The translations under genes were made by a program, and so were the position numbers. From Cryobacterium algoritolerans (GTDB lineage: Bacteria; Actinomycetota; Actinomycetes; Actinomycetales; Microbacteriaceae): a stretch of 64,000 bases of DNA. The DNA is taken from the NCBI RefSeq assembly GCF_004402785.1, contig NZ_SOFP01000072.1, positions 496-64,495 on the forward strand, in the 5' to 3' direction. Below the pieces are notes generated by a model that saw nothing but the letters and a program-made list of their open reading frames with translations, did no database searches and was not told where the DNA came from. This document shows positions 56,944-64,000 of this stretch, in pieces; position 1 is the stretch's first letter; each line of letters opens with the position of its first letter.

Positions 56944-58314
56944 GTGGTAGACCCTACCGAACCAGTCGTTGTCGCAGATCGATCTGTGATCGCTGGCCTG
57001 GACTATTGGCGCTCACTGCCGATCAAGCAGCAGCCGACCTGGCCCGACGCCGAGGCCGTCGCCCTGGCATCCGCGGAGCTGTCCACTCAGCCGCCGCTCG
57101 TCTTCGCCGGCGAGGTCGATATCCTGCGCGACCGGCTGGCCCAGGCCGCAAGCGGCGAGGCCTTCCTGCTGCAGGGCGGCGACTGCGCCGAGACCTTCAG
57201 CGGCGCCACCGCTGAGCAGATCCGCAACCGGGTCAAGACCGTGCTGCAGATGGCCGTGGTGCTCACCTACGGCGCGTCGATGCCCGTGATCAAGATGGGG
57301 CGGATGGCCGGCCAGTTCGCCAAGCCGCGCTCCAGCGACTTCGAGACCCGTGGCGGCGTCACGCTGCCGGCCTACCGCGGCGACATCGTCAACGGCTATG
57401 ACTTCACGCCCGAATCGCGCGAGGCCGACCCGGCGCGCCTGGTGAAGGGCTACCACACCGCCGCATCCACCCTCAATCTCATCCGTGCGTTCACCCAGGG
57501 TGGTTTCGCCGACCTCCGCCAGGTGCACAGCTGGAACCAGGGCTTTGCGGCGAACCCGGCGAACCAGCGCTACGAGAAGGTGGCCAAGGAGATCGACCGG
57601 GCCATCAAGTTCATGATCGCCTGCGGCGCCGACTTCGAGGCGATGCGTCGCACGGAGTTCTACACCAGCCACGAGGGTCTCCTGATGGACTACGAACGAC
57701 CGATGACGCGGATCGACTCCCGCACCGGCACCCCGTACAACACTTCGGCGCACTTCATCTGGATCGGGGAGCGAACCCGCGAACTCGACGGCGCTCACGT
57801 GGACTTCCTGTCCAGGGTGCGCAACCCGATCGGGGTCAAGCTCGGCCCGACCACCCAGGCCGACGACATGCTGCGCCTGGTCGACAAGCTCGACCCGAAC
57901 CGCGAACCCGGACGCCTAACCTTCATCACCCGGATGGGTGCCGGCAAGGTGCGCGACGCCCTCCCGCCCCTGCTCGAGGCGATCAAGGCGAGCGACGCCC
58001 AGCCGCTCTGGGTCACCGACCCGATGCACGGCAACGGCGTCACCACCCCGACCGGCTACAAGACCCGTCGTTTCGACGACGTGGTCGACGAGGTGCGCGG
58101 CTTCTTCGAGGCCCACCGGAGCGTGGGCACCCACCCCGGCGGCGTGCACGTGGAGCTGACCGGCGACGACGTCACCGAGTGCCTTGGCGGCTCCGAGCAC
58201 ATCGACGAGGCCGCCCTGGCGACTCGTTACGAGTCGCTCTGCGACCCGCGCCTGAACCACATGCAGTCCCTCGAGCTGGCCTTCCTCGTGGCGGAGGAAC
58301 TCGCCGCCCGCTAG
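56944..58314 (+). CDS. aroG: Class II 3-deoxy-7-phosphoheptulonate (DAHP) synthase
   Basis: 456 residues, GTG start. Class II (plant-type) signatures: LQGGDCAETFSGATAEQIRNR, KMGRMAGQFAKPRSSDFE, GRLTFITRMGAGKVRDALPPLL and DPMHGNGVTTPTGYKTRRFDD, with metal ligands among Cys/His/Glu/Asp of these blocks. First step of aromatic amino acid synthesis. The 108-base region before it contains a small GGCCG/CCGGCC hairpin; a role is not evident. Confidence 0.96.
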   Translation: MVDPTEPVVVADRSVIAGLDYWRSLPIKQQPTWPDAEAVALASAELSTQPPLVFAGEVDILRDRLAQAASGEAFLLQGGDCAETFSGATAEQIRNRVKTVLQMAVVLTYGASMPVIKMGRMAGQFAKPRSSDFETRGGVTLPAYRGDIVNGYDFTPESREADPARLVKGYHTAASTLNLIRAFTQGGFADLRQVHSWNQGFAANPANQRYEKVAKEIDRAIKFMIACGADFEAMRRTEFYTSHEGLLMDYERPMTRIDSRTGTPYNTSAHFIWIGERTRELDGAHVDFLSRVRNPIGVKLGPTTQADDMLRLVDKLDPNREPGRLTFITRMGAGKVRDALPPLLEAIKASDAQPLWVTDPMHGNGVTTPTGYKTRRFDDVVDEVRGFFEAHRSVGTHPGGVHVELTGDDVTECLGGSEHIDEAALATRYESLCDPRLNHMQSLELAFLVAEELAAR

Positions 58315-58339
58315 CCCGGCCAGTCCCCGGCCCGCCGCC

Positions 58340-58424
58340 GTCGAGTTCGACGGACATTTTTCCAAATATCACCTGTTTTCCTGCGAAAACTGCTTTTTGG
58401 GAAAGTATCTCCGTCGAATTCGAC
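58340..58424. terminator. 85-base imperfect hairpin between convergent aroG and pknL
   Basis: Arms of about 41 and 40 bases around a CTGC loop: GTCGAGTTCGACGGA at the outer left pairs with TCCGTCGAATTCGAC at the outer right, and GTTTTC pairs with GAAAAC next to the loop, with mismatches between. The interior is AT-rich in a GC-rich genome, with runs of T on both strands. Placement between convergent genes fits a bidirectional terminator; a decayed miniature mobile element is an alternative. The rest of 58315-58548 holds no gene. Confidence 0.7.
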
Positions 58425-58548
58425 CTGCGCACAATCCGTTCTGGCGGGCCACACCGGGCAACGGATGCCGTCGGCCCGCCGGACGAGTCTCACGGCGGGG
58501 TGGCCTGTTGGTGCTCAGTGGGCGCTCAATTGGCGGTGTGTGCGGACG

Positions 58549-60498
58549 CTATCCGAACGGATTGGTCGGCTTGAGGGTGATGGTGCTTCCCTTGGGGGCG
58601 GAGGTACCCGCGGCCGGATCTGTTGACGCGACCTGGATCAGAGAAGAGTAGACAGGCGCATCCGCGCCGGGGTTGTACGTTAATTTGAAGCCGAGGTCGC
58701 TGAGGATCTTCTTACCTTCGCCCCAGGATCTGCCGACGACATCGGGAACAACGACGGGCTCCGGGCCGCGTGAGATCGTCAGGTTGAAGGTATCGCCCAC
58801 GCGCACAGGGCCGTCGCCCGCGGCGGAGGCCTTGATCACATGGCCCTCCGGGATCGAGTCGCTGTAGGTCTGTTCGCCGGATTTGGCAGCCAGGCCCTTC
58901 TCCTTGAGGACGGCGGTCGCGTCGTCGACGGACTTGCCCGCGACATCGGGGATGCCCCCGAGCGAGACGACCAGGTTCACCTTCATGCCCTCGAAGTAGC
59001 CGCCGCCCTGCGACACGTCGCCCGAGTCGCTCTCCCGGCTGGCCGAGATGACGGTTCCCGCGGCGACGTCGCCGTTGAAGACCGAGTCGGTGCCGCCGAC
59101 GGAGGCCTTCAAGTCGGTGATCGCCTTCGTGGCGGCATCCGTGGCCAGGCCGGCCAGCACGGGCAGGGTGATCGGCTGGGGTCCCTGGGATACCCGCAGC
59201 GTGACGGTGCCGCCCTTGGCCACGCGAGCGGCGGCGCCCGGCTCGGTGCTCGCGACCAGGCCGGCCGCGATCGTGCCGCTGTACTGGGTGCCGAGTGTGG
59301 CCTTCAGGCCCAGCTTGGTGAGCTGGCTGGTCGCGTCCTCCGGCGACGCAGAGACGAGCTGAGGGACGGCGACGAGCGAGCCGGGCCCTGAGCCGAAGTA
59401 CCAGCCGGTACCGCCGGCCAGGGCCGCGAGCAACATGACCAGAGTGAACAGCCAGTAGCCCTTGCGTTTGCGTTTGCGTGCGTTGTCGGTGAGGCGTGCC
59501 GCGTTGTCAGGCTTGGGCGGCGGCGTTTTGGACTTGGTTGCCGTGGCGAGGGGTTTGACACCGAGGATCTGGGTCGCCGCGTCGGCGACCGCGCTCGACA
59601 GCCCGGTGGAGAGGATCATCGTCGGTTGGAGGGCGGTCTGATCGGCGGAGGACGCGCGCACGATCTTGTCGACGTCCTGGAGTTGGTCGAGCATGACCCT
59701 GGCATCCCGCGGGCGGTTCTCCGGGTCGCGGGCGGTCGCCCAGCTGACGAGCTCGTCAAGTTCGGGCGGGATCGTCGGCACCCGGGTGCTCGGCATCGGC
59801 ACGGTGTCGTTCGCGTGCTGGTACGCGATCTGCATGGGAGCTTCGCCCACGTAGGGCTGCTCGCCGGTGAGCATCTCATAGGTCATGATGCCGAGCGCGT
59901 AGATGTCGCTGCGCGCGTCGGCGATCCCGCGGGTCACGAGCTCGGGGGAGAGGTAGGCGATCGTGCCGAGCAGTGCCTGCCCGGTGGCGGTGTTGTTGTT
60001 GACGGCGCGGGCGAGGCCGAAGTCACCGATCTTGATCCGGCCGTCGTCGGCGAGTAGCACGTTCTCCGGCTTGAGGTCTCGGTGCACGATCCCCGCCTTG
60101 TGCGCCGCGGCGAGCCCGGACAGCACGGCCCCGAGGATGTCCATGGTCTGCTCGCTCGTGAGCCTGCCGTAATCCTTGAGCAGGTCGCGCAGGGTGATTC
60201 CCGGCAGGTACTCCATCACCAGGTAGGCCATGTCGGCATCCTGGCCCTGGTCATACACGTTGACGACGTTCGGGTGGGCCAGCCGGGCGGCCGACCGGGC
60301 CTCCTGAACGAAGCGGGCCTTGAAGGCGTTGTCGTCGGCAAGGTGGCCGTGCATGATCTTGATCGCGACCCGGCGTTCGAGGCGCAGGTCGGTGGCGAGG
60401 TAGACGGTGGCCATGCCGCCGCGGGCGATTCGAGAGCGCACCTGATAGCGGCCGTCAATCAGACGGCCGATCATCGGATCGGCAGGGCTATCGCTCAC
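58549..60498 (-). CDS. pknL: PASTA-domain Ser/Thr protein kinase (PknL-like)
   Basis: 649 residues. Kinase domain about 17-280: Gly-loop ARGGMATVY, invariant Lys47, HRDLKPEN with catalytic Asp141, DFG 159-161 and a Thr-bearing activation loop (NNNTATGQALLGTIAYLSPE). A linker and basic RKRKRK lead to one membrane helix at about 345-367, then four extracytoplasmic PASTA repeats that would sense wall fragments. The gene sits between aroG and an Rv2175c homologue, the known context of pknL; mycobacterial PknL lacks PASTA but corynebacterial forms have it (from memory). Confidence 0.92.
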   Translation of the reverse strand: MSDSPADPMIGRLIDGRYQVRSRIARGGMATVYLATDLRLERRVAIKIMHGHLADDNAFKARFVQEARSAARLAHPNVVNVYDQGQDADMAYLVMEYLPGITLRDLLKDYGRLTSEQTMDILGAVLSGLAAAHKAGIVHRDLKPENVLLADDGRIKIGDFGLARAVNNNTATGQALLGTIAYLSPELVTRGIADARSDIYALGIMTYEMLTGEQPYVGEAPMQIAYQHANDTVPMPSTRVPTIPPELDELVSWATARDPENRPRDARVMLDQLQDVDKIVRASSADQTALQPTMILSTGLSSAVADAATQILGVKPLATATKSKTPPPKPDNAARLTDNARKRKRKGYWLFTLVMLLAALAGGTGWYFGSGPGSLVAVPQLVSASPEDATSQLTKLGLKATLGTQYSGTIAAGLVASTEPGAAARVAKGGTVTLRVSQGPQPITLPVLAGLATDAATKAITDLKASVGGTDSVFNGDVAAGTVISASRESDSGDVSQGGGYFEGMKVNLVVSLGGIPDVAGKSVDDATAVLKEKGLAAKSGEQTYSDSIPEGHVIKASAAGDGPVRVGDTFNLTISRGPEPVVVPDVVGRSWGEGKKILSDLGFKLTYNPGADAPVYSSLIQVASTDPAAGTSAPKGSTITLKPTNPFG

Positions 60499-60593
60499 CA
60501 GACAATTCTAGGGAAGGATACGGCGTTCACCGTTGCAGGACACCCGGAACCCGGGGGATTTGCGGGTAAGAAGGGCGCGGTTTGGGGCCCAGG

Positions 60594-61934
60594 TCAGCCC
60601 AGTTCGGGGAGCCACGCCCGAGCGGACGTCTCCCACTTGGCGTAATAGTCGGGGAAGGCGGAGATCTGCACGGCCTGGGCCGCCTGGGTCACGGTCATGG
60701 CCTCCCAGCCGGGTATGTCGAGCAGACCGTGGGTGACTCCTCGGTTCGGGTTGCCGGCTCCGCCGAAGAAGGCCTGGCTGGCGCGCACCGGGTCCATGAC
60801 CTGCTCAGCCGATCCCCAGCCCGCGCTCGGTCGCTGCTGGAACAGGCCGAGGGAATCCCGGTCGCCGTGATGCACGTTGCGCAACCCGGATTCCTGGGCG
60901 GCGGCGGCCAGCGCCACGACGAGGCCGGCGTCGCCGACGCCGGCGGCACGCCCGGCGGCCACGATGATGCGGGCGTTCTGGCGCATCTCGTCGGTCAGCG
61001 TTGTGACGACTCCGGCGGTGGCCGTCGGCTCGGGGCGCGCGGGGTCTGCGACCGGCGCGGCTGCGACCGACGACACGACGACCGACGAGACCTGTGCGAT
61101 GGCGAGGGAGGGCACCGCCAGGACCTGGCCCGGGTAGATGATGCTGGACCAGCCGAGCCCGTTGGCGTCGAGCACAGCCTGCACGGAGACCCCCGCGGCC
61201 GCAGCGATGGCGCCGATGGTGTCGCCGGCGTTGATGGTGTGCGTGCCGGTCGCCGCCGTGGCCGGGGCGGGGATCGGGGCCGGTGCCGGTCGTGTGGCCG
61301 GCGCGACTGCGGGTGCGGCGGCACCGGGCAGCACGATGGCCTGGCCGGGGAAGATGATGCTGCCCCGGTCGAGGCCGTTCGCGCTCAGGATGTCGCCCAC
61401 GGACAGTCCGTGGGCGGCCGCGACGCCGCTGATCGTGTCACCGGCCACGATCGTGTACCGGGTGATCTCGGCCGCGACCGGGGTCGGCGCTGCGGCGACC
61501 GGCGCGGCCTGGCCGGAGAGGGTGAGGGTCTGGCCGGGGAAGATCACGGCGGACCAGCCGAGACCGTTCAAGGCGAGCACGGATGCCGTAGACAGGCCGA
61601 ACCGGCCTGCCACCGCGCTGACGGTGTCACCCTCGACCACCGTGTACCGGGTCGGCGCCGCCTCAGCTGATGCGCGCGCGACCTGGCCGCGAACGGGGGC
61701 TGCCGGGACGGCGCCCGGCAGGTTGCTCCGGCTCTTCAGCGGCTTCTTCGCGATGCTCGCGGCATCCGCCGGCGAAGCCAGGTTCAGGGCGATGGCGATG
61801 GTGCTGATGATAACAAGGGGGATCGTGGCGAGGCGTCTGACTGACCGATGAGGCCCGAACTGGCCCTGGCTGTGCCGCCCGCCATCCACTGGTGGCCCTG
61901 TCTGTGCTCCGATTCTGCTGGCTTTTGCCGACAT
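60594..61934 (-). CDS. Secreted LysM protein with lytic-transglycosylase-like C-terminus
   Basis: 446 residues from ATG 61934 (GGGGAG upstream). Signal peptide/anchor around SVRRLATIPLVIISTIAIALNLASPADA. Three LysM domains: TRYTVVEGDTVSAVAGRFGL, TRYTIVAGDTISGVAAAHGL and GTHTINAGDTIGAIAAAAGV, each about 45 residues and ending ...FPGQ or YPGQ. The C-terminal domain (VALAAAAQESGLRNV, DSLGLFQQRPSAGWG) looks like a lysozyme/transglycosylase fold with Glu in AAQESG as possible acid. Located next to a PASTA kinase, suggesting wall remodelling. Confidence 0.87.
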   Translation of the reverse strand: MSAKASRIGAQTGPPVDGGRHSQGQFGPHRSVRRLATIPLVIISTIAIALNLASPADAASIAKKPLKSRSNLPGAVPAAPVRGQVARASAEAAPTRYTVVEGDTVSAVAGRFGLSTASVLALNGLGWSAVIFPGQTLTLSGQAAPVAAAPTPVAAEITRYTIVAGDTISGVAAAHGLSVGDILSANGLDRGSIIFPGQAIVLPGAAAPAVAPATRPAPAPIPAPATAATGTHTINAGDTIGAIAAAAGVSVQAVLDANGLGWSSIIYPGQVLAVPSLAIAQVSSVVVSSVAAAPVADPARPEPTATAGVVTTLTDEMRQNARIIVAAGRAAGVGDAGLVVALAAAAQESGLRNVHHGDRDSLGLFQQRPSAGWGSAEQVMDPVRASQAFFGGAGNPNRGVTHGLLDIPGWEAMTVTQAAQAVQISAFPDYYAKWETSARAWLPELG

Positions 61935-61958
61935 GGCGCTCCCCGTCCAGATTGCATA

Positions 61959-61988
61959 CAACGTGCAACGTTGACACAGATGATTATG
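61959..61988 (-). promoter_or_regulatory. Putative promoter with 15-base dyad before the LysM gene
   Basis: On the - strand TGTCATAAT (extended -10; - strand of 61983-61991) is followed after a few bases by the perfect dyad CAACGT-GCA-ACGTTG (61959-61973), 25 bases before the ATG. The dyad would lie over the transcription start and could be a repressor site. No good -35 box is seen. Confidence 0.4.
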
Positions 61989-62083
61989 ACAGTCAACCAG
62001 CGTGCCCCGTGTTATCGGAGTCAACACACGGGAAAGCCGACAGGGGGTTTGTCGACGTTCGGGAATCATGGAATGCTGGTGAC

Positions 62084-62428
62084 GTGACCGAATCGTTTTC
62101 AGATCAGCAGTGGCTGTCCATCCCCGATCTCGTCCAGCTCCTCGGCGTGAGCCAGAGCAGGGTTCGCCAACTGATCGATGACAAGCAGCTGCTGGCCATC
62201 CGCCGCGGTGGCGGCCCGCTGCAGGTTCCGGCCCAATTCATCAAGGACGGCGCCCCCCTCCCGGAACTGCGCGGAACCCTGATCGTGCTCGGTGACGACG
62301 GTTTCACCGACGAGCAGGCCATGGATTGGCTTCTCGAGGTGGACAGCAGCCTGGGCGTTCCACCCATCGTAGCGCTGCTGGCCGGCCGCAAGGCCGAAGT
62401 GCGACGGGTCGCCCAGGCTCTCGCCTAG
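62084..62428 (+). CDS. Rv2175c-family DNA-binding protein
   Basis: 114 residues from GTG 62084. Small winged-helix: WLSIPDLVQLLGVSQSRVRQLIDDKQLLAIRRGGGPLQVPAQFI, then a conserved C-terminus (LRGTLIVLGDDGFTDEQAMDWLLEVDSSLGVPPIVAL). In M. tuberculosis Rv2175c binds DNA and is phosphorylated by PknL; here the PASTA kinase is two genes away. The target promoters are unknown. Confidence 0.9.
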   Translation: MTESFSDQQWLSIPDLVQLLGVSQSRVRQLIDDKQLLAIRRGGGPLQVPAQFIKDGAPLPELRGTLIVLGDDGFTDEQAMDWLLEVDSSLGVPPIVALLAGRKAEVRRVAQALA

Positions 62429-62450
62429 GCACCACGCCCCTCCAGGAGAT

Positions 62451-63569
62451 CTAGAAGACCCTTCGGGTCACGGTTTCGGCGAGAAGGCCGAGCTGCCCGG
62501 TCACCTCGGCGTCGATCGGCGAGCCGGCCAGCGCGGCCAGGGCCTCGGCCACGTTGGACTGGATCAGGTCCTCGACCCGGCGCACGGCACCGCTGTCGCT
62601 GATGAGCCGCTGCAGGCCGGTGATCTGTTCCGCGGTGAGCCCGGGGTCACCGAGCAGCGTGTCCAGCAGCTTCCGGTCGTCCTCGGCCACTGACTGTCTC
62701 GCCAGGGCGACCAACACCGTGCGCTTGCCCTCGCGCAGGTCGTCGCCACTGGGCTTGCCCGTCACAGCCGCGTCGCCGAAGACCCCCAGGAGGTCATCGC
62801 GCAACTGGTAGGCGATGCCGAGCGGCAGCCCGAATGCCCGCAGGGTGTCGAGGTGTTCCTCCTCGGCTCCGGCGACGGCGGCACCGATCACGAGCGGTGC
62901 CTGCACGCTGTACTTCGCCGACTTGAAGACGATCACCCGCATGGCCCGATCGAACAGTTCGGACTCCGGCTGGGTGAGCCAGGCTCGCTCCTCCAGGATG
63001 TCCAGGTACTGCCCCGCCGTGACCTCGGTGCGCATCCGGTTGAATTGGGCCCTCGCGGCCTGGGCCGAGGCCCGCGGCACCCCGGCCAGTCCCTCGTCGA
63101 GGAGCTCGTCACTCCAGCCGAGCAGGAGGTCGCCGAGCAGGATCGCCGCGGCCTGCCCGAAGTCCTGGCGGCTGCCGGCCCACCCGCTCGACGTGTGCAT
63201 CGCCTCGAAGAGCCGATGCGCGGACGCCTTGCCGCGCCGGGTATCCGACTTGTCGATGATGTCATCGTGAACGAGCGCCGCAGCATGGAAGATCTCGAGC
63301 GCTGCGGCGACGGCGACCACCGGCGACAATCGCGCAGGGGGGTCGTCGGCGGCAGCCGGTTCGGCGGGGGATCGGCTGCCCTCGACGCTCTTCCAGCCCC
63401 AGTAACAAAAGAGGGCCCGGAAGCCCTTGCCACCGCTGAGAAATTGCCGTGAGAAGTCCACCAGCGGCGTAAGATCCGGGCTGATAGTAGTCACAATTGG
63501 TTGACGGGTTTCGACGAATTCGTCGATCCGAGAATGAACCAGTTCGATCAGTTGATTGCTTTCAGCCAC
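62451..63569 (-). CDS. Polyprenyl diphosphate synthase (IdsA-type)
   Basis: 372 residues, GTG start. Two Asp-rich motifs: AALVHDDIIDKSDTRRGK and AYQLRDDLLGVFGDAAVTGKPSGDDLREGK. Length and position (next to Rv2175c, before DUF3040) match idsA/grcC-type geranylgeranyl or farnesyl diphosphate synthases that feed general isoprenoids, as distinct from the pathway-specific CrtE at 34800-35849. Divergent from the DUF3040 gene. Confidence 0.92.
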   Translation of the reverse strand: MAESNQLIELVHSRIDEFVETRQPIVTTISPDLTPLVDFSRQFLSGGKGFRALFCYWGWKSVEGSRSPAEPAAADDPPARLSPVVAVAAALEIFHAAALVHDDIIDKSDTRRGKASAHRLFEAMHTSSGWAGSRQDFGQAAAILLGDLLLGWSDELLDEGLAGVPRASAQAARAQFNRMRTEVTAGQYLDILEERAWLTQPESELFDRAMRVIVFKSAKYSVQAPLVIGAAVAGAEEEHLDTLRAFGLPLGIAYQLRDDLLGVFGDAAVTGKPSGDDLREGKRTVLVALARQSVAEDDRKLLDTLLGDPGLTAEQITGLQRLISDSGAVRRVEDLIQSNVAEALAALAGSPIDAEVTGQLGLLAETVTRRVF

Positions 63570-63640
63570 GTGCCTAGCCTAGCCATCCCAGCGGGGCTAG
63601 AATTGGGAGCCAAGCCGCCGGTCCGAGTAGGAGGAATGAG

Positions 63641-64000
63641 ATGCCGCTTTCGGAACAAGAGCAGCGACTCCTCGAAGAAATGGAGCGCGGTCTCTACCAC
63701 AATGATGCCGACTTCGTGTCGACCGCCGGCGGTTCGCCGCTCCGACCCAATTACCGCTCGATTGCGATCGGCGTCCTCGCCGCAGTCGCCGGCATCGGCG
63801 GATTGATCGCCGGTGTCGCCGTTCAGCAGCTCTGGATCGGCATCCTCGGATTCATCGTCATGTTCGCCGGCGTGCTCATCGCGACCACGCCTGGCAAGTC
63901 CGCTCGCCGGATGGGCGCCCCACCGCTTGGTCGTCCGGCCCCGCGGGCCGCCGACAAGGGGTTCATGGACCGTCTCAACGAACGCTGGGATCGTCGACAG
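63641..64000 (+). CDS. DUF3040 membrane protein (partial, runs off the end)
   Basis: Begins at ATG 63641 behind a strong GGAGG and is open to the last base (120 codons seen). The start MPLSEQEQRLLEEMERGLYHND is the DUF3040 signature. Two membrane helices follow (IAIGVLAAVAGIGGLIAG and LWIGILGFIVMFAGVLI), then a Pro/Arg-rich tail. In other Actinobacteria it stands immediately before mraZ and the division/cell-wall cluster, which should lie just outside this window. Confidence 0.92.
   Translation, partial: MPLSEQEQRLLEEMERGLYHNDADFVSTAGGSPLRPNYRSIAIGVLAAVAGIGGLIAGVAVQQLWIGILGFIVMFAGVLIATTPGKSARRMGAPPLGRPAPRAADKGFMDRLNERWDRRQ

Overview
The window comes from a high-GC, Gram-positive actinobacterium that is flagellated and pigmented. 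A member of Microbacteriaceae (Cryobacterium/Leifsonia-like) is my best guess. This rests on GC-rich codon use, many GTG starts, a C50-carotenoid cluster with heterodimeric lycopene cyclase, a GarA/FtsR block, and an aroG-pknL-Rv2175c-idsA-DUF3040 block ordered much as in mycobacteria. I see no tRNA, rRNA, CRISPR, IS element, integrase or phage gene.

Region 1 (1-21417) is a nearly complete flagellar basal-body/export operon, all on the + strand: flgB flgC fliE fliF fliG fliH fliI fliJ, an NlpC/P60 hydrolase, fliK flgD flgE, flbD motA motB, fliM fliN fliO fliP fliQ fliR flhB flhA, a degenerate flhF-like gene and csrA. Most genes overlap by 1-4 bases. Three sigma-28-like promoters of the same design (TNAC, 15 bases, RYCGAYAG) sit before flgB, before flbD-motA and before fliM. 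Flagellin, the caps, hook-junction genes, FliW, the sigma factor and chemotaxis genes are not in the window. Both ends carry the same family of short GGTGGTCGAGCTCGTCGAGACC-type repeats.

Region 2 (21614-26982, - strand) is a LacI-controlled oligosaccharide operon: substrate-binding lipoprotein, two permeases and a GH130 phosphorylase/mannosidase-type enzyme. Two ACCGGTTTAG operators lie in front of lacI, followed by a 14-bp minisatellite. Region 3 (27340-30703) holds a lipase-maturation-factor family membrane protein overlapping a phytoene-desaturase-like flavoprotein, and an S4 RNA-binding protein.

Region 4 (30756-36989) is a tightly coupled C50-carotenoid operon on the - strand (idi crtE crtB crtI crtYe crtYf crtEb). 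A divergent MarR regulator faces it across a 25-base palindrome, the arrangement known for CrtR of Corynebacterium. Region 5 (37024-44165) has apt, an SDR, a zinc-ribbon protein, a Nudix hydrolase behind a 19-bp repeat array, and a two-gene NHEJ system (ligD and ku, divergent).

Region 6 (44215-52547) is housekeeping and regulatory: CDP-alcohol phosphatidyltransferase, GarA-like FHA protein, FtsR, a second MerR protein, two ParA/MinD-type ATPases and pyruvate carboxylase. Region 7 (52647-64000) has peptide deformylase, acyl-CoA synthetase, ROK glucokinase, PlsC, class II DAHP synthase, a PASTA Ser/Thr kinase, a LysM hydrolase, an Rv2175c-type DNA-binding protein, a polyprenyl synthase and the start of a DUF3040 protein, which normally lies just before mraZ and the division cluster.

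The points most worth following are the flagellar peculiarities (a pseudo-GTPase FlhF, FliM without its CheY-binding N-terminus, a cell-wall hydrolase inside the operon, a shared promoter motif), the CrtR operator, and an unusual density of tandem-repeat arrays between genes.
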